Counted from the first letter of the stretch, positions 9,067 to 17,659 are shown. The stretch is DNA of 50,555 nucleotides from Verrucomicrobiota bacterium (GCA_030625775.1 DAOUQC010000030.1:1-50555); one strand, 5' to 3'. The notes: generated by a model not told the origin, from the letters alone. Numbers and translations: made by a program.

Positions 9067-9396
9067 AGATCTTCCAATTTCACATGCAAATTCCCCTATC
9101 CATCGACCACCAGCAAAGAAAATGCAATCCCCCGCTTTCAGGGCGCTTCCGAAAATCTGCTGTTAAAATGAAATACCGGAAAAATTTATGTCGATAAGGA
9201 GTAAGGAGGGGTGCCGTCTTGGGATAGCAAGGTTTTCAGAGGCAACCCGAAATAAGAAAAAATGGAAGGAGCTGAGTTAATTAGTTTGGATAAAATCTTC
9301 GTTTTCTAGGGATCACCTGTCCACTGAACGTTCGATTACAAATTATCACACTATTTGTAATCATGTTATTTTTCGTTTTTTGCCAATATTGGATTC
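9067..9396. other. Gene-free divergent intergenic region between murG and an orphan gene
   Basis: About 330 nt with no open frame of credible length. It should contain the promoter of the murG-to-ftsZ unit (minus) and of the orphan gene at 9397 (plus). No clear -35/-10 pair can be fixed by eye. The only clear structure is the inverted repeat at 9334-9362, listed separately. Confidence 0.6.
9334..9362. promoter_or_regulatory. Perfect 9-bp inverted repeat, candidate operator
   Basis: GATTACAAA (9334-9342) and TTTGTAATC (9354-9362) are exact reverse complements separated by 11 nt. The centre lies about 49 bp before the ATG at 9397. One arm per helical turn (about 20 bp centre to centre) suits a dimeric regulator; there is no following T-run on either strand, so a terminator is less likely. 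Confidence 0.45.
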
Positions 9397-9807
9397 ATGA
9401 GAAAGCGCGCAATACTGAGAATAGCATTGGGAATCTTGATACTGATGCCGATAGTCGTCTTCACACTTCTAGAGTATCGAAGCCAACATATTTATGATGT
9501 GATATCTTATCCTCGCTCAAATAAAGCGGGCTCTATTGTTATCGAGTCCCATTTAGGAGAATTGAATTATTACGTAATGGAGCATTTCCACTCGAAGAAA
9601 TTCACTCGTGTGATTCCTGGGATACCAATGAATCATCCTGGTATTGTAAAGTTTAGAGCTGCAACGTTTCCACCCCAAGTTACCCCAAAGAACTCATTCG
9701 AATGGTCAACATTCCGAAATACCACTCTTGTTTTTGCTATAGTCTTTTACGGTATTTGTCTAATACTGATTTTACGAAGCTATATAGTGAAACCGAAAAC
9801 AGCCTAA
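9397..9807 (+). CDS. Hypothetical two-pass membrane protein
   Basis: A 136-residue protein of no family I recognise. It begins MRKRAILRIALGILILMPIVVFTLLEY, a positively charged start and one transmembrane helix (about 5-26). A soluble segment of about 75 residues follows (RSQHIYDVISYPRSN to FEWSTF), then a second helix at about 110-128 and a short basic tail (KPKTA). By the positive-inside rule both ends would be cytoplasmic and the middle periplasmic. GGA lies 5 nt upstream of the ATG. The gene is clearly more AT-rich than its neighbours and stands alone between opposed transcription units, so it may be recently acquired or fast-evolving. Confidence 0.65.
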   Translation: MRKRAILRIALGILILMPIVVFTLLEYRSQHIYDVISYPRSNKAGSIVIESHLGELNYYVMEHFHSKKFTRVIPGIPMNHPGIVKFRAATFPPQVTPKNSFEWSTFRNTTLVFAIVFYGICLILILRSYIVKPKTA

Positions 9808-10067
9808 CCTTCATATTATAGCTAATCGCTTTAACAAAAATTGAACAAATGCGATTAAGCAAGCTCCAACGACTGGACAGCTGCCGTTCTGCCCAAAAAT
9901 GTTCGCCCAGAAATTTACAGTAGCATTTGTTTTACTGGTATTTTTTTCATACCATCAACTCCAACCGCTCCCCTGTTTCACCTCACTCATTCATCTACTT
10001 TACTTTGTAGCTTCTACAGATCGGCTTCATCCTCTTATCAGTGCTTCGCACCGTGACAGTCTAAACC

Positions 10068-10550
10068 TTACTTCACCACCTCTTTCGACATCAACGGTAA
10101 GCCTTCCCTGACCCAATCCTCGATGCCTCCATTCATGCTGAATAAATATTGATACCCAGCCGCACTCAATTTACTAACCACATCAATGGCATAAAAATTC
10201 TCCTTACTGCCATAGCTTAAATAAACCTTCTTAGCATCATAGTTAGGATGCGCCTCCAATTCCTTTTGAATGGAGGTTGTTTTAAAATCATAAGGGAAAG
10301 AAACAGCGCCTGGCAAATGAGCTTTGTCATATTCTTCAAGCGGCCTCACATCCAATACAATCGCCTGCGGGTTGCTCTCCAGGAAAAAATGAACCTGACT
10401 CACATTCAAATGCGCTGTCGTTTGCTGGGTGGCCGGATCAAAAGGTGGCAAATCCTCGACATCCACCGCCTCCACCACCTTTGGGCCAGCCGGGCGACAA
10501 GCGACCATACTCACCGCAATCAATAACATTATCTGATAAACAATCTTCAC
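10068..10550 (-). CDS. Rhodanese-fold lipoprotein lacking the active-site cysteine
   Basis: From GTG at 10550 the protein opens with a lipoprotein signal (KIVYQIMLLIAVSMVAC, Cys at residue 18). A Pro/Glu-rich linker follows, then a single rhodanese-like domain: VHFFLESNPQAIVLDVRPLEEYDKAHLPGAVSFPYD and, at the C-terminus, FSMNGGIEDWVREGLP. In catalytic rhodaneses the loop after the central strand holds the persulfide Cys; here it reads VYLSYGSKENFYA, with Tyr in its place and no other Cys in the domain. A sulfur-transfer role is therefore unlikely; a binding role is inference. The open frame extends upstream to 10652, but starting there would leave only 23 bp to the divergent gene at 10676; ATG 10601 (GGAAG 4 nt before) is another option. 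Confidence 0.8.
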   Translation of the reverse strand: MKIVYQIMLLIAVSMVACRPAGPKVVEAVDVEDLPPFDPATQQTTAHLNVSQVHFFLESNPQAIVLDVRPLEEYDKAHLPGAVSFPYDFKTTSIQKELEAHPNYDAKKVYLSYGSKENFYAIDVVSKLSAAGYQYLFSMNGGIEDWVREGLPLMSKEVVK

Positions 10551-10675
10551 TCCACAAAGATTAGAGCAGCTTGCCGCTGAATCAAGTGCTGAAGAAAACA
10601 TCTGGCTTCCATTGTTTTTCTCTGGGTAAAGCTTCCATTTCCCCATCGTCATCCATGTGCTAGATTCACGCCATT

Positions 10676-11614
10676 ATGAAAAAGCCCAATCGCAGAAACT
10701 TCCTTAAAACAGCAAGCCTGACCGCCGCAAGTCTGGGCGGAATAGGTCTGGGTGAGCAGGTTTTTGGAGTCAGCGAGCCTTTCAACCGAGCTCCGGGCGG
10801 CGCTCGTTTGAGACTGGCTCTGGCGGCTTATTCCTTCCGCAACCATTTTGCCTGGATGAAAGGCAAGCCGAAGAAAAATCCACAGGATCCGCAAATCACG
10901 ATGAAAGGTTTTGTCGATTTCTGCGCCGAACATGACTGTGGCGGTGCCGAGCTGACCAGTTATTTTTTTCCGGGAGATGCCAGGGAACAGTATTACGCTG
11001 ACATGCGGGCCTACGCCCATCAACGTGGAGTGGAAATTTGCGGCACTGCGGTAGGTAACAATTTTTCCAATCCCAAAGGCTCCGAAGAGCGTGCCAAACA
11101 AATGGAATATGTCCGTTTATGGATTGACCGGGCTGCGCTGATGGGAGCTCCTCACATCCGCGTATTTGCCGGTCGTCACCCCAAGGGAGTGAACGAAGCC
11201 GATGCCGAACGTTTTGCCGCCGAGGCATTGGAGGAAGCCGGTGAGTATGCAGGCAAAAAAGGCATTTTTCTCGGCATCGAGAACCATGACAGTATCTCCG
11301 ATTCCGGCCGTCTGTTGCGGATCGTCAAAGCGGTCAAGAGCCCTTGGGTCGGGGTGAATCTGGACACCGGAAATTTCCGGACGGAAGATCCCTACAAAGA
11401 TATCGCGGAATCCGCGCCCTACGCTGTGAACGTGCAGTTGAAAATGAAAATGCGCGAACCCGCCGCGGGACCAGCTGATCTGGAACGTATCGGCAAAATT
11501 CTTAAGGATGCCAACTACCAAGGTTACATTGTCCTCGAGTACGAGGAGGACGACAACCCTTTCGAGAGTGTGCCCCCGGTACTGGAACGGATGCGCAAGT
11601 TTTGTGACGCTTGA
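10676..11614 (+). CDS. Tat-exported sugar phosphate isomerase/epimerase-like TIM barrel protein
   Basis: Xylose-isomerase-like TIM barrel family, acting on sugars or sugar derivatives; the substrate is unknown. The N-terminus MKKPNRRNFLKTASLTAASLGGIGLG is a twin-arginine export signal (RRNFLK then a mild hydrophobic core), so the folded protein should be periplasmic. Metal-ligand strands of the family are visible: FLGIENHDSISDS (Glu), WVGVNLDTGNF (Asp) and GYIVLEYEEDDN (Glu). Length (312) is normal. It leads a plus-strand run with the GNAT and two DUF1080 genes; the DUF1080 neighbours, whose family is tied to keto-disaccharide breakdown, make a role in sugar catabolism plausible. No clear ribosome binding site is seen. 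Confidence 0.85.
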   Translation: MKKPNRRNFLKTASLTAASLGGIGLGEQVFGVSEPFNRAPGGARLRLALAAYSFRNHFAWMKGKPKKNPQDPQITMKGFVDFCAEHDCGGAELTSYFFPGDAREQYYADMRAYAHQRGVEICGTAVGNNFSNPKGSEERAKQMEYVRLWIDRAALMGAPHIRVFAGRHPKGVNEADAERFAAEALEEAGEYAGKKGIFLGIENHDSISDSGRLLRIVKAVKSPWVGVNLDTGNFRTEDPYKDIAESAPYAVNVQLKMKMREPAAGPADLERIGKILKDANYQGYIVLEYEEDDNPFESVPPVLERMRKFCDA

Positions 11615-11631
11615 TCCCCCCGGCCCCCACC

Positions 11632-12456
11632 ATGAGCATCCGGCTGCGAACCCTGCGCAACGAAGACTTTGTCTTCGCCAACAAGCTGCGTGAGATCGCC
11701 GGATGGAACCAGACGCTTAATGATTGGCAACGCTTCATCTCACTGTCACCGGATGGTTGTTTTGTCGTGGAGTGGAAGGGCGAAGTGGCAGGAACAGCAA
11801 CGACGACCTGTTATGGTCAAGACTTGGCCTGGATTGGCATGGTGCTGGTACACCCCGATTTCCGGCGCCGCGGTCTGGGTCAGGCTTTACTCGAACACTG
11901 CATTCATCATCTGCGCGAGGTCAAAAAAATCCGCTGCGTCAAACTCGATGCTACTCCTGAAGGGCTGCCGCTATACGAAAAACTGGGTTTTAATGCTGAA
12001 TGGAGCCTGAAACGCTGGGTCGGCCATGGCGGCGGCAACACGGAAAACTGCCCGCATGATGAAATCACCGATAAGGCACTGGCACTCGACCGGTCAATTT
12101 TTGCAGCAGATCGAAGCCTTTTACTGAAGTCACTTGTGCAAGGAGGCATGGCGAGCCGGGTGCAGGCCGATGCTTCCTTTGGACTGATGCGCCCAGGAAT
12201 GGCGGCGACCTATCTGGGGGCTCTGAGTCCCGCCAATGAGAATTCCGGACTGGCCATTGCGCGGGAACTGATCGACTGCGCCCCGAAAGATCTTGTGTTT
12301 TGGGATTTGCCCGACATAAACCAGGCAGCCACACAACTCGCAAAAGATTTGAATTTCGAAGCAAAAAGGGATTTGCAAAGAATGTACTTGGGCGACAATA
12401 AACAAGCGGGGGATCCCCGCAGAATGTTTGGCATCTCAGAGCCCGGGCTAGGTTAA
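11632..12456 (+). CDS. GNAT acetyltransferase with two GNAT-like domains
   Basis: The N-terminal half (about residues 1-135) is a clear GNAT fold: MSIRLRTLRNEDF, IGMVLVHPDFRRRGLGQALLEH with the acetyl-CoA loop R-R-x-G-L-G, then LPLYEKLGFNAEWSLKRWVG. The C-terminal half (about 140-274) contains DRSLLLKSLVQ, GLMRPGMAATYLGALSP and ENSGLAIARELID, which matches a second, degenerate GNAT-like domain as in YitI/YjdJ-type proteins. The acceptor substrate cannot be told. ATG 11632 is used; an earlier in-frame TTG at 11611 overlaps the end of the preceding gene. The 18-nt gap to the upstream stop suggests co-transcription, though the function looks unrelated to its neighbours. Confidence 0.85.
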   Translation: MSIRLRTLRNEDFVFANKLREIAGWNQTLNDWQRFISLSPDGCFVVEWKGEVAGTATTTCYGQDLAWIGMVLVHPDFRRRGLGQALLEHCIHHLREVKKIRCVKLDATPEGLPLYEKLGFNAEWSLKRWVGHGGGNTENCPHDEITDKALALDRSIFAADRSLLLKSLVQGGMASRVQADASFGLMRPGMAATYLGALSPANENSGLAIARELIDCAPKDLVFWDLPDINQAATQLAKDLNFEAKRDLQRMYLGDNKQAGDPRRMFGISEPGLG

Positions 12457-12486
12457 ACAAAATGTGAATTTATTAAATTAAAACAA

Positions 12487-13203
12487 ATGAAAACGAAGCT
12501 AATAATCGCAGCGCTGGCAATGATCGGCATGATGGGTGCGCAAGCACAGGACAAAGGCAATACGGGTAAATGGGCCGATCTGTTCGACGGCAAAACCCTG
12601 AAGGGTTGGAAACAGCGTGGTGGCGTTGCCAAGTACACGGTGGAAAACGGCAGCATCGTTGGTACGACGGTTCCCAAAACTCCCAACTCTTTTTTGACGA
12701 CTGAAAAAGATTATGGTGATTTCATTCTCGAGATTGAATTCAAAGTCGCCCCATCGATGAACTCGGGCATACAGATCCGCAGTCATGAATTCAAAGAAGG
12801 AGACAAACAACCGGAAGGTCGGAAAAGCGATCTCAAACCGGGACGTGTTTTCGGTTACCAAGTGGAGATCGATCCCTCCGAGCGGGCCTGGTCCGGCGGC
12901 ATCTACGACGAAGGCCGACGCGGATGGCTCAATGACCTCAAGGACAACCCTGCTGCGCGCAAAGCATTCAAGCAGAATGAGTGGAACAAATACCGCGTTG
13001 AAGCGATCGGAGACCGTATCCGCACCTGGATCAACGGTGTGCCCGCTGCAGATCTCAAAGATGACATGACCGCCTCGGGTTTCATCGCCCTTCAGGTTCA
13101 CGGCATTGGCAAAAAAGAAGGCACCTGGCAGGTGCGCTGGCGCAATATCAGGATCCAGGAAAACCCGAAATCCTCACCGAAGACAAAAAGCAAAAAGAAA
13201 TAG
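12487..13203 (+). CDS. Secreted DUF1080 protein (3-keto-disaccharide hydrolase-like fold)
   Basis: DUF1080 (PF06439) proteins have a concanavalin-like jelly-roll fold; some members hydrolyse 3-keto-disaccharides. A Sec signal peptide is clear ([21 protein letters not shown], cleavage after AQA). The domain starts [15 protein letters not shown] and contains the family landmarks [80 protein letters not shown] and GFIALQVHG. It ends in a basic tail ([11 protein letters not shown]). The next gene is a close tandem paralogue 34 nt downstream, so the two arose by local duplication and probably share an mRNA. Confidence 0.9.
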   Translation: MKTKLIIAALAMIGMMGAQAQDKGNTGKWADLFDGKTLKGWKQRGGVAKYTVENGSIVGTTVPKTPNSFLTTEKDYGDFILEIEFKVAPSMNSGIQIRSHEFKEGDKQPEGRKSDLKPGRVFGYQVEIDPSERAWSGGIYDEGRRGWLNDLKDNPAARKAFKQNEWNKYRVEAIGDRIRTWINGVPAADLKDDMTASGFIALQVHGIGKKEGTWQVRWRNIRIQENPKSSPKTKSKKK

Positions 13204-13237
13204 CCTTATAGTTTTCTAACACCCCCTGAAAAAAACT

Positions 13238-14788
13238 ATGAAAACAAAACTACTGATCACTGTGCTGACCTTGCTCGGCACGATAGCTTCACAGTCACAG
13301 GACCAAAAAAATACAGGCAAATGGATCGACCTGTTCGACGGAAAAACGCTGAACGGCTGGAAGCAGGTGAGCGGGAAAGCCAAATACACCGTGGAAGACG
13401 GTGCCATCGTCGGCACGACAGTTGCCAACACTTATGACAACGTCCTGGCAACGGAGAAGGACTATGGCGATTTCATCCTTGAGCTCGAATTCAATGTCGA
13501 TTCGCACTTGAACTCGGGCATCCAGATCCGTTGTCATAAATTCAACGAGGGAGACAAAAAACCGGAAAAGGGGAAATCTGCCCGACCGGGACATGTTTAC
13601 GGTTACTCGATAGAAATCGATCCTTCGGATCGCGCCTGGTCAGGAGGCCTCTACGAAGGCGGTCACCGAGGCTGGCTCAATGATCTCACTGACAACCCCG
13701 CCGCCCGCTATGCCTTCAAACAAAATAAATGGAATCACTTCCGCATTGAAGCCATTGGTGGCCACATCCGCTCCTGGATCAACGGCGTTCCAGCGGCTGA
13801 CTACAAAGACGATGTGACGGCATCAGGGTTCATTGGTATTCAGGTGCATGGCCTGGGAAATTCACAGGACAAATGGCAAGTGCGTGTGCGCAACATTCGA
13901 ATTCAGGAAAACCCCAAACCATCACCGGAAATTAAATCCCCAGTCAAAAGCAGCCTCAGCGCGATTGTTCCTGAAGGCGCCAAAGTCAAAAAACTGGCCG
14001 ACGGTTTCAAATTCACTGAAGGACCGGCACAAGGCCCCGACGGAAAAATTTATTTCACCGACATCCCCAACGAACGCATCATGGTCTTTGATCCGGCTTC
14101 GAAAAAGACGACGGCGTTTCGTGAAAAATCAGGCAAAGCCAACGGCCTGTGGTGGACACCCGCCGATGCTCTATTGGCCTGTGAAGGCGGCAACCGCCGC
14201 TTGACCCGTACTGACGCCAACGGAAACATCGTCGTGCTGGCTGACAAATTCGATGGCAAAAAATTCAACAGCCCGAACGATCTGGTGCAGGATGCGGTTG
14301 GCGGCATTTATTTTACGGATCCTCGTTACGGAAAGCGGGATGACATGGAAATGGAAATCGAAGGCGTGTATTATTACAGCCGCCGCAAAAAAGTCACCCG
14401 TGTGATCGAAGACATCGAAAGACCGAACGGCATCCTTCTTTCCAATGATCGTAAAACACTCTATGTCGCGGATACCGTTGGGAAAAAAATCTACGCCTAC
14501 GATGTGACCGGAGAAGGCACTGTCGGCAATAAGCGGGATTTTGCCCCGATTGGCAGTGATGGCCTGTCTATCGATGAGCGTGGCAACCTCTATGCCACCT
14601 GGCAAGGCAACGTGTGGATTTTTTCCCCGGAAGGCAAGGAACTCGCACAAATCGAATGCCCGGAAGGCCCGGCCAACTGTACGCTCGGCGGCCCCGGAGG
14701 CAACACTCTCTACATCACCGCTCGAACTGGGTTTTATTCAATCGACCTGAATGTGAAAGCGCCAGCTCCCTATAACGGGAGTAAATGA
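13238..14788 (+). CDS. Secreted fusion of DUF1080 domain with SMP-30/gluconolactonase-like propeller
   Basis: 516 residues: a signal peptide (MKTKLLITVLTLLGTIASQSQ), then a DUF1080 domain to about residue 228 that matches the upstream protein almost position for position ([35 protein letters not shown]). After a short Pro/Lys/Ser linker comes an SMP-30/gluconolactonase-type six-bladed beta-propeller at about 245-510. Propeller landmarks are FTEGPAQGPDGKIYFTDIPN, KFNSPNDLVQDAVGGIYFTDPRYG, ERPNGILLSNDRKTLYVADT and SDGLSIDERGNLYATWQG, which contain the usual Glu/Asn/Asp metal ligands. The pairing suggests cleavage of a (keto)disaccharide and lactone hydrolysis in one periplasmic polypeptide; that pathway is inference. 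Confidence 0.9.
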   Translation: MKTKLLITVLTLLGTIASQSQDQKNTGKWIDLFDGKTLNGWKQVSGKAKYTVEDGAIVGTTVANTYDNVLATEKDYGDFILELEFNVDSHLNSGIQIRCHKFNEGDKKPEKGKSARPGHVYGYSIEIDPSDRAWSGGLYEGGHRGWLNDLTDNPAARYAFKQNKWNHFRIEAIGGHIRSWINGVPAADYKDDVTASGFIGIQVHGLGNSQDKWQVRVRNIRIQENPKPSPEIKSPVKSSLSAIVPEGAKVKKLADGFKFTEGPAQGPDGKIYFTDIPNERIMVFDPASKKTTAFREKSGKANGLWWTPADALLACEGGNRRLTRTDANGNIVVLADKFDGKKFNSPNDLVQDAVGGIYFTDPRYGKRDDMEMEIEGVYYYSRRKKVTRVIEDIERPNGILLSNDRKTLYVADTVGKKIYAYDVTGEGTVGNKRDFAPIGSDGLSIDERGNLYATWQGNVWIFSPEGKELAQIECPEGPANCTLGGPGGNTLYITARTGFYSIDLNVKAPAPYNGSK

Positions 14789-14835
14789 TCACTGTCCCAG
14801 CCAAGGATCAGAAACGCCTCGCCTCAGGTCTCAAG

Positions 14836-15009
14836 CTAATTCCTGAGGAAATTCATATGGGCGTCCTGTACTCTGGCCGCATTGTCCGCCCGGTTTGGAG
14901 TTGGATAATTCGGTGCCTCATCGTCACCCTCGGGAGCTGTTGCACAGCCGACAAAAGTCATCACCATCACAGGGGTCAATAAAATTGCGAGTAATACGGA
15001 AGTCTTCAT
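14836..15009 (-). CDS. Small lipoprotein, 57 residues
   Basis: ATG at 15009 (minus strand) to TAG at 14836-14838. The product opens MKTSVLLAILLTPVMVMTF and has the lipobox FVGC with Cys at residue 22, followed by a short acidic, Pro/Asn-rich mature peptide ending AHMNFLRN. It is a bona fide type II signal with a 36-residue lipid-anchored tail; the family is unknown. It converges with the DUF1080-SMP-30 gene, 47 nt away, and diverges from the Bat operon. Confidence 0.7.
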   Translation of the reverse strand: MKTSVLLAILLTPVMVMTFVGCATAPEGDDEAPNYPTPNRADNAARVQDAHMNFLRN

Positions 15010-15147
15010 ATCTCTATCTTCTATAGAATCACTCCTTCGGGATCAAGTGAAATTCGTAAATTTACCCGTCCCCTCTCTTTTCTTGTCATTTTTCATAGCG
15101 ATCAGACGAATTTTCTACCATAGTCCGCTTTTTATATATACTCGCCT

Positions 15148-16065
15148 ATGGCCTTGCCTGCACCCACCAGCTCTGAAGATCAGCAAAACATCTCAGAGAT
15201 CCTGCGTAAAATTCGCAAGATCGAGCTGAAAACCCGTGGTTTGGTACGCGAAAGTGTCGGCGGCGAATACCATAGTTGTTTCAAAGGTGAGGGCATCGAT
15301 TTCGAAGACTTCCGCGAGTACCAGCACGGAGACGAGGTTCGCTCCATCGATTGGAACGTCACCGCCCGTATGCGGCGACCGTTCATCAAGAAATTCACCG
15401 AGCAACGTGAGCTGACTGTAATCCTGGCGGTGGATATCAGCGCCTCCGGAAACTACGGCAGCCATGAACAAAGCAAGCGGGAGCTCATCGCCGAAGTCTC
15501 AGCCCTGTTGGCCTTCAGTGCACTGCAAAATAAAGATAAAGTCGGCCTGATCCTCTTCACTGACCAAATTGAGAAGTATGTACCACCACAAAAAGGCGCA
15601 TCACACACCCTGCGTTTGATCCGGGAAATTCTCTACTGCCACCCCACCCGGCACCAAACCCAGTTAGAAGCCCCTGTCCACATCCTGAGAAATCATATCA
15701 AACGCCGTTCGCTCGTTTTCCTGATTTCAGACTTCCTCTTTGAAGACACCCAGCTCGATGAATTAAAAACCCTCGGACGCCAACACGATCTGATCGCCAT
15801 CCAGGTTGGCGATCCTGCTGAAAAAAGCCTTCCTGCAGTTGGCCCTGTGCGTCTGGAAGATCCGGAAACCGGCGAGCAAATAGAGATCAACACGTCGAAT
15901 CCCAGAATCCGTCAAGCCTACCAGCAGCAAGCTCTCGCCTGGCAGCAACAGCTGGATGCGCATTTTAGAAAATTCGCCATCGATAAAATTGACCTTGTCA
16001 CCGATGAAGAATACCTGCCGGCTCTGCATTCCTTTTTTAAACGCCGTGGAAGAATGGGAAATTAA
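15148..16065 (+). CDS. DUF58 (VWA-like) protein, first gene of Bat operon
   Basis: DUF58 proteins are cytoplasmic VWA-fold partners normally encoded between moxR and the bat genes. The 305-residue product has the family hallmark REYQHGDEVRSIDWNVTARM at about residues 52-70. A VWA-like core follows, ILAVDISASGNYGS (D-x-S-x-S metal-site motif) and LVFLISDFLFED. It reads as a complete protein with no transmembrane segment. The expected MoxR AAA+ ATPase is not upstream: the preceding gene is a small lipoprotein on the other strand, so DUF58 is the operon's first gene here. A ribosome binding site is not obvious; ATG 15148 fits the length of the family. Confidence 0.9.
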   Translation: MALPAPTSSEDQQNISEILRKIRKIELKTRGLVRESVGGEYHSCFKGEGIDFEDFREYQHGDEVRSIDWNVTARMRRPFIKKFTEQRELTVILAVDISASGNYGSHEQSKRELIAEVSALLAFSALQNKDKVGLILFTDQIEKYVPPQKGASHTLRLIREILYCHPTRHQTQLEAPVHILRNHIKRRSLVFLISDFLFEDTQLDELKTLGRQHDLIAIQVGDPAEKSLPAVGPVRLEDPETGEQIEINTSNPRIRQAYQQQALAWQQQLDAHFRKFAIDKIDLVTDEEYLPALHSFFKRRGRMGN

Positions 16066-16101
16066 CCTTCCCCTCCAACTTTAAAATACTTTTCAAACTT
16101 G

Positions 16102-16668
16102 ATGAATCCACTACTCGCAGCACAAACGCTCCCCGCCAATCCGGGCAGCACCGAGCTGCCTGATATCCAGGACATCATCTCGCCGGAAGCACTGCCAAGC
16201 TATTGGTTCATCATAACAATTATCCTGGTCGGATTATTTTTTGCTGGAGTCCTGATATTCCTAATTATTTATCTCATCCGCAAAAATCAAAATGCCACTC
16301 ATCAGATTCCAGCGGGACGAGTCGCTTTAAAAAAACTGGATGAGCTGGAGAAAAAAGCCAATGCTCTCCCGGCCAATGCCTTCAGCTTGCAAGTTTCAGA
16401 TATCTTAAAAGACTATCTGAAAGAACGTTTTCATGATTCCTTTCGCTATGAAACATCAGAAGAATTCATCCATCGCCTGAGCACCGGAGCTTCGAGAACC
16501 CTGCCCTCCCGCCTGCAAAATGATCTGGCCAATTTCGTAGGACTCTGTGACGAGTTGAAATTTGCTCGTTCCGCCAACGCTGAAACCAACAAATTACCGC
16601 TGCTCGAAGAGGCGCGACGAATCATTCGAGAACCTATAAGCATCAATGCCACACCTCCTGTTAGCTGA
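16102..16668 (+). CDS. DUF4381-like single-pass membrane protein of the Bat operon
   Basis: The 188-residue product has a short periplasmic N-terminus (AQTLPANPGSTELPDIQDIISPEALP), one transmembrane helix (about residues 35-58, WFIITIILVGLFFAGVLIFLIIYLI) and a cytoplasmic helical domain. The PDIQDIISPE....YW motif before the helix is typical of the DUF4381 proteins found between DUF58 and BatA in these operons. Later residues, LKDYLKERFHDSFRYETSEEFIHRL, are the other conserved segment. ATG 16102 is used in preference to TTG directly before it. It overlaps batA by 23 nt, a sign of coupled translation. Confidence 0.8.
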   Translation: MNPLLAAQTLPANPGSTELPDIQDIISPEALPSYWFIITIILVGLFFAGVLIFLIIYLIRKNQNATHQIPAGRVALKKLDELEKKANALPANAFSLQVSDILKDYLKERFHDSFRYETSEEFIHRLSTGASRTLPSRLQNDLANFVGLCDELKFARSANAETNKLPLLEEARRIIREPISINATPPVS

Positions 16669-17659
16669 AATCAGTTGGCGCTTCGTCCACCCCTGGACCC
16701 TGCTGCTACTTCTGCTCATTCCCGCCCTTGCGGTGATGAAGGGAAGACGTGGCCCCCAACCCGCCATCGTTTTTTCATCGCTCCACATACTCCGTCGGAT
16801 GGGGCCACTGACCCGCTCCCGGGCAGGCGCTCTCCGCATCGTGCTGCTCTACCTGAGCATTGCCTTGTTGACCCTTGCCCTGGCTCGGCCGCAAAAAGTC
16901 CGTTCTACGGAAAAAATCAGTGAAAGCGGTATCGAGTTGCTCATCGCCATCGATGTTTCGCGATCCATGCAAGTTGCCGATTTTGTGATTGGAGGGCGCA
17001 AGGCCACCCGTTTGCAGGCGGCAAAAAAAGTCACCCGGGACTTCATTCGTGGACGCGAGACTGACCGGATCGGAGTGATCGCTTTTGCCGGGCGCCCTTA
17101 TCTGGTTGCACCTATCACCCTTGACCACGAGTGGATCGAAGACAGCCTGGAACGAGTTCGCATCGGCCTGGTCGAAGATGGCACCGCAATCGGGTCGGCG
17201 ATCGGAGCCACCGCCAGGCGACTGGAAAAACGCCCGGCCAAGAGCAAAGTAGTGGTACTGCTCACCGATGGCGTAAACAACGCCGGCAGCCTCACCCCCG
17301 TCACTGCGGCGAAACTAGCAAAAACCCTCGGCATTAAAATCTATACCATTGCCGTCGGCACATACGGAAACTACACTGTGCAAACGCCGGTTGGCCCGCA
17401 GCATCTGCAACAGGAATTCGATGAAGAAACCCTAAAGGAAATAGCCCGAATCGCAGACGGTGAATACTTCCGGGCCCAGGACACCTCGGGACTGGAACGA
17501 ATATTCGGCCTGATCGATAAGCTGGAGAAAACAGAAATCAAAAAACACGTCACGGTTCATGCTAAAGAATTTTTTGCCTGGTTCGCTATTCCTGCACTGG
17601 CTTTTGCCTTACTGTCTTTAATTGGGGGAGAAACCTTTTGGCGCCGCTTACCTGAATGA
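16646..17659 (+). CDS. batA: BatA, membrane-anchored von Willebrand factor A protein
   Basis: Bat (Bacteroides aerotolerance-type) VWA protein, an envelope component of unknown exact role. 337 residues: an N-terminal membrane anchor (about 13-31, WTLLLLLLIPALAVMKGRRGP), a second hydrophobic segment at about 65-80 (IVLLYLSIALLTLALARPQ), a periplasmic VWA domain, and a C-terminal helix (about 308-326). The metal-ion-dependent adhesion site is complete: DVSRSM for D-x-S-x-S, then DGTAIGSAIG for the Thr and VVVLLTDGVNN for the Asp. The start overlaps the preceding gene and its stop overlaps the next ATG as ATGA, so the set is translationally coupled. Confidence 0.92.
   Translation: MPHLLLAEISWRFVHPWTLLLLLLIPALAVMKGRRGPQPAIVFSSLHILRRMGPLTRSRAGALRIVLLYLSIALLTLALARPQKVRSTEKISESGIELLIAIDVSRSMQVADFVIGGRKATRLQAAKKVTRDFIRGRETDRIGVIAFAGRPYLVAPITLDHEWIEDSLERVRIGLVEDGTAIGSAIGATARRLEKRPAKSKVVVLLTDGVNNAGSLTPVTAAKLAKTLGIKIYTIAVGTYGNYTVQTPVGPQHLQQEFDEETLKEIARIADGEYFRAQDTSGLERIFGLIDKLEKTEIKKHVTVHAKEFFAWFAIPALAFALLSLIGGETFWRRLPE

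Noticed and set aside
9801-9905. Integron attC-like site after the orphan gene (GCCTAAC and an imperfect GCTAATCGC/GCGATTAAGC inverted repeat)
   Set aside because: No complementary GTTRRRY core follows within 100 nt, so the attC structure is incomplete; the weak inverted repeat alone could be a poor terminator.
9899-10111. 70-residue plus-strand frame
   Set aside because: Runs into the opposite-strand rhodanese gene, has no ribosome binding site and looks random after a hydrophobic start.
10649-11101. 150-residue minus-strand frame opposite the TIM-barrel gene
   Set aside because: Entirely antisense to a strongly supported gene with a Tat signal and metal-site motifs.
14822-14848. CCTCAGG/CCTGAGG inverted repeat
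   Set aside because: Seven base pairs with a 13-nt loop inside the end of a coding sequence and no T-run; too weak to call a terminator.
14785-14982. 65-residue plus-strand frame
   Set aside because: Antisense to the small lipoprotein, whose lipobox and compact signal make it the better candidate.
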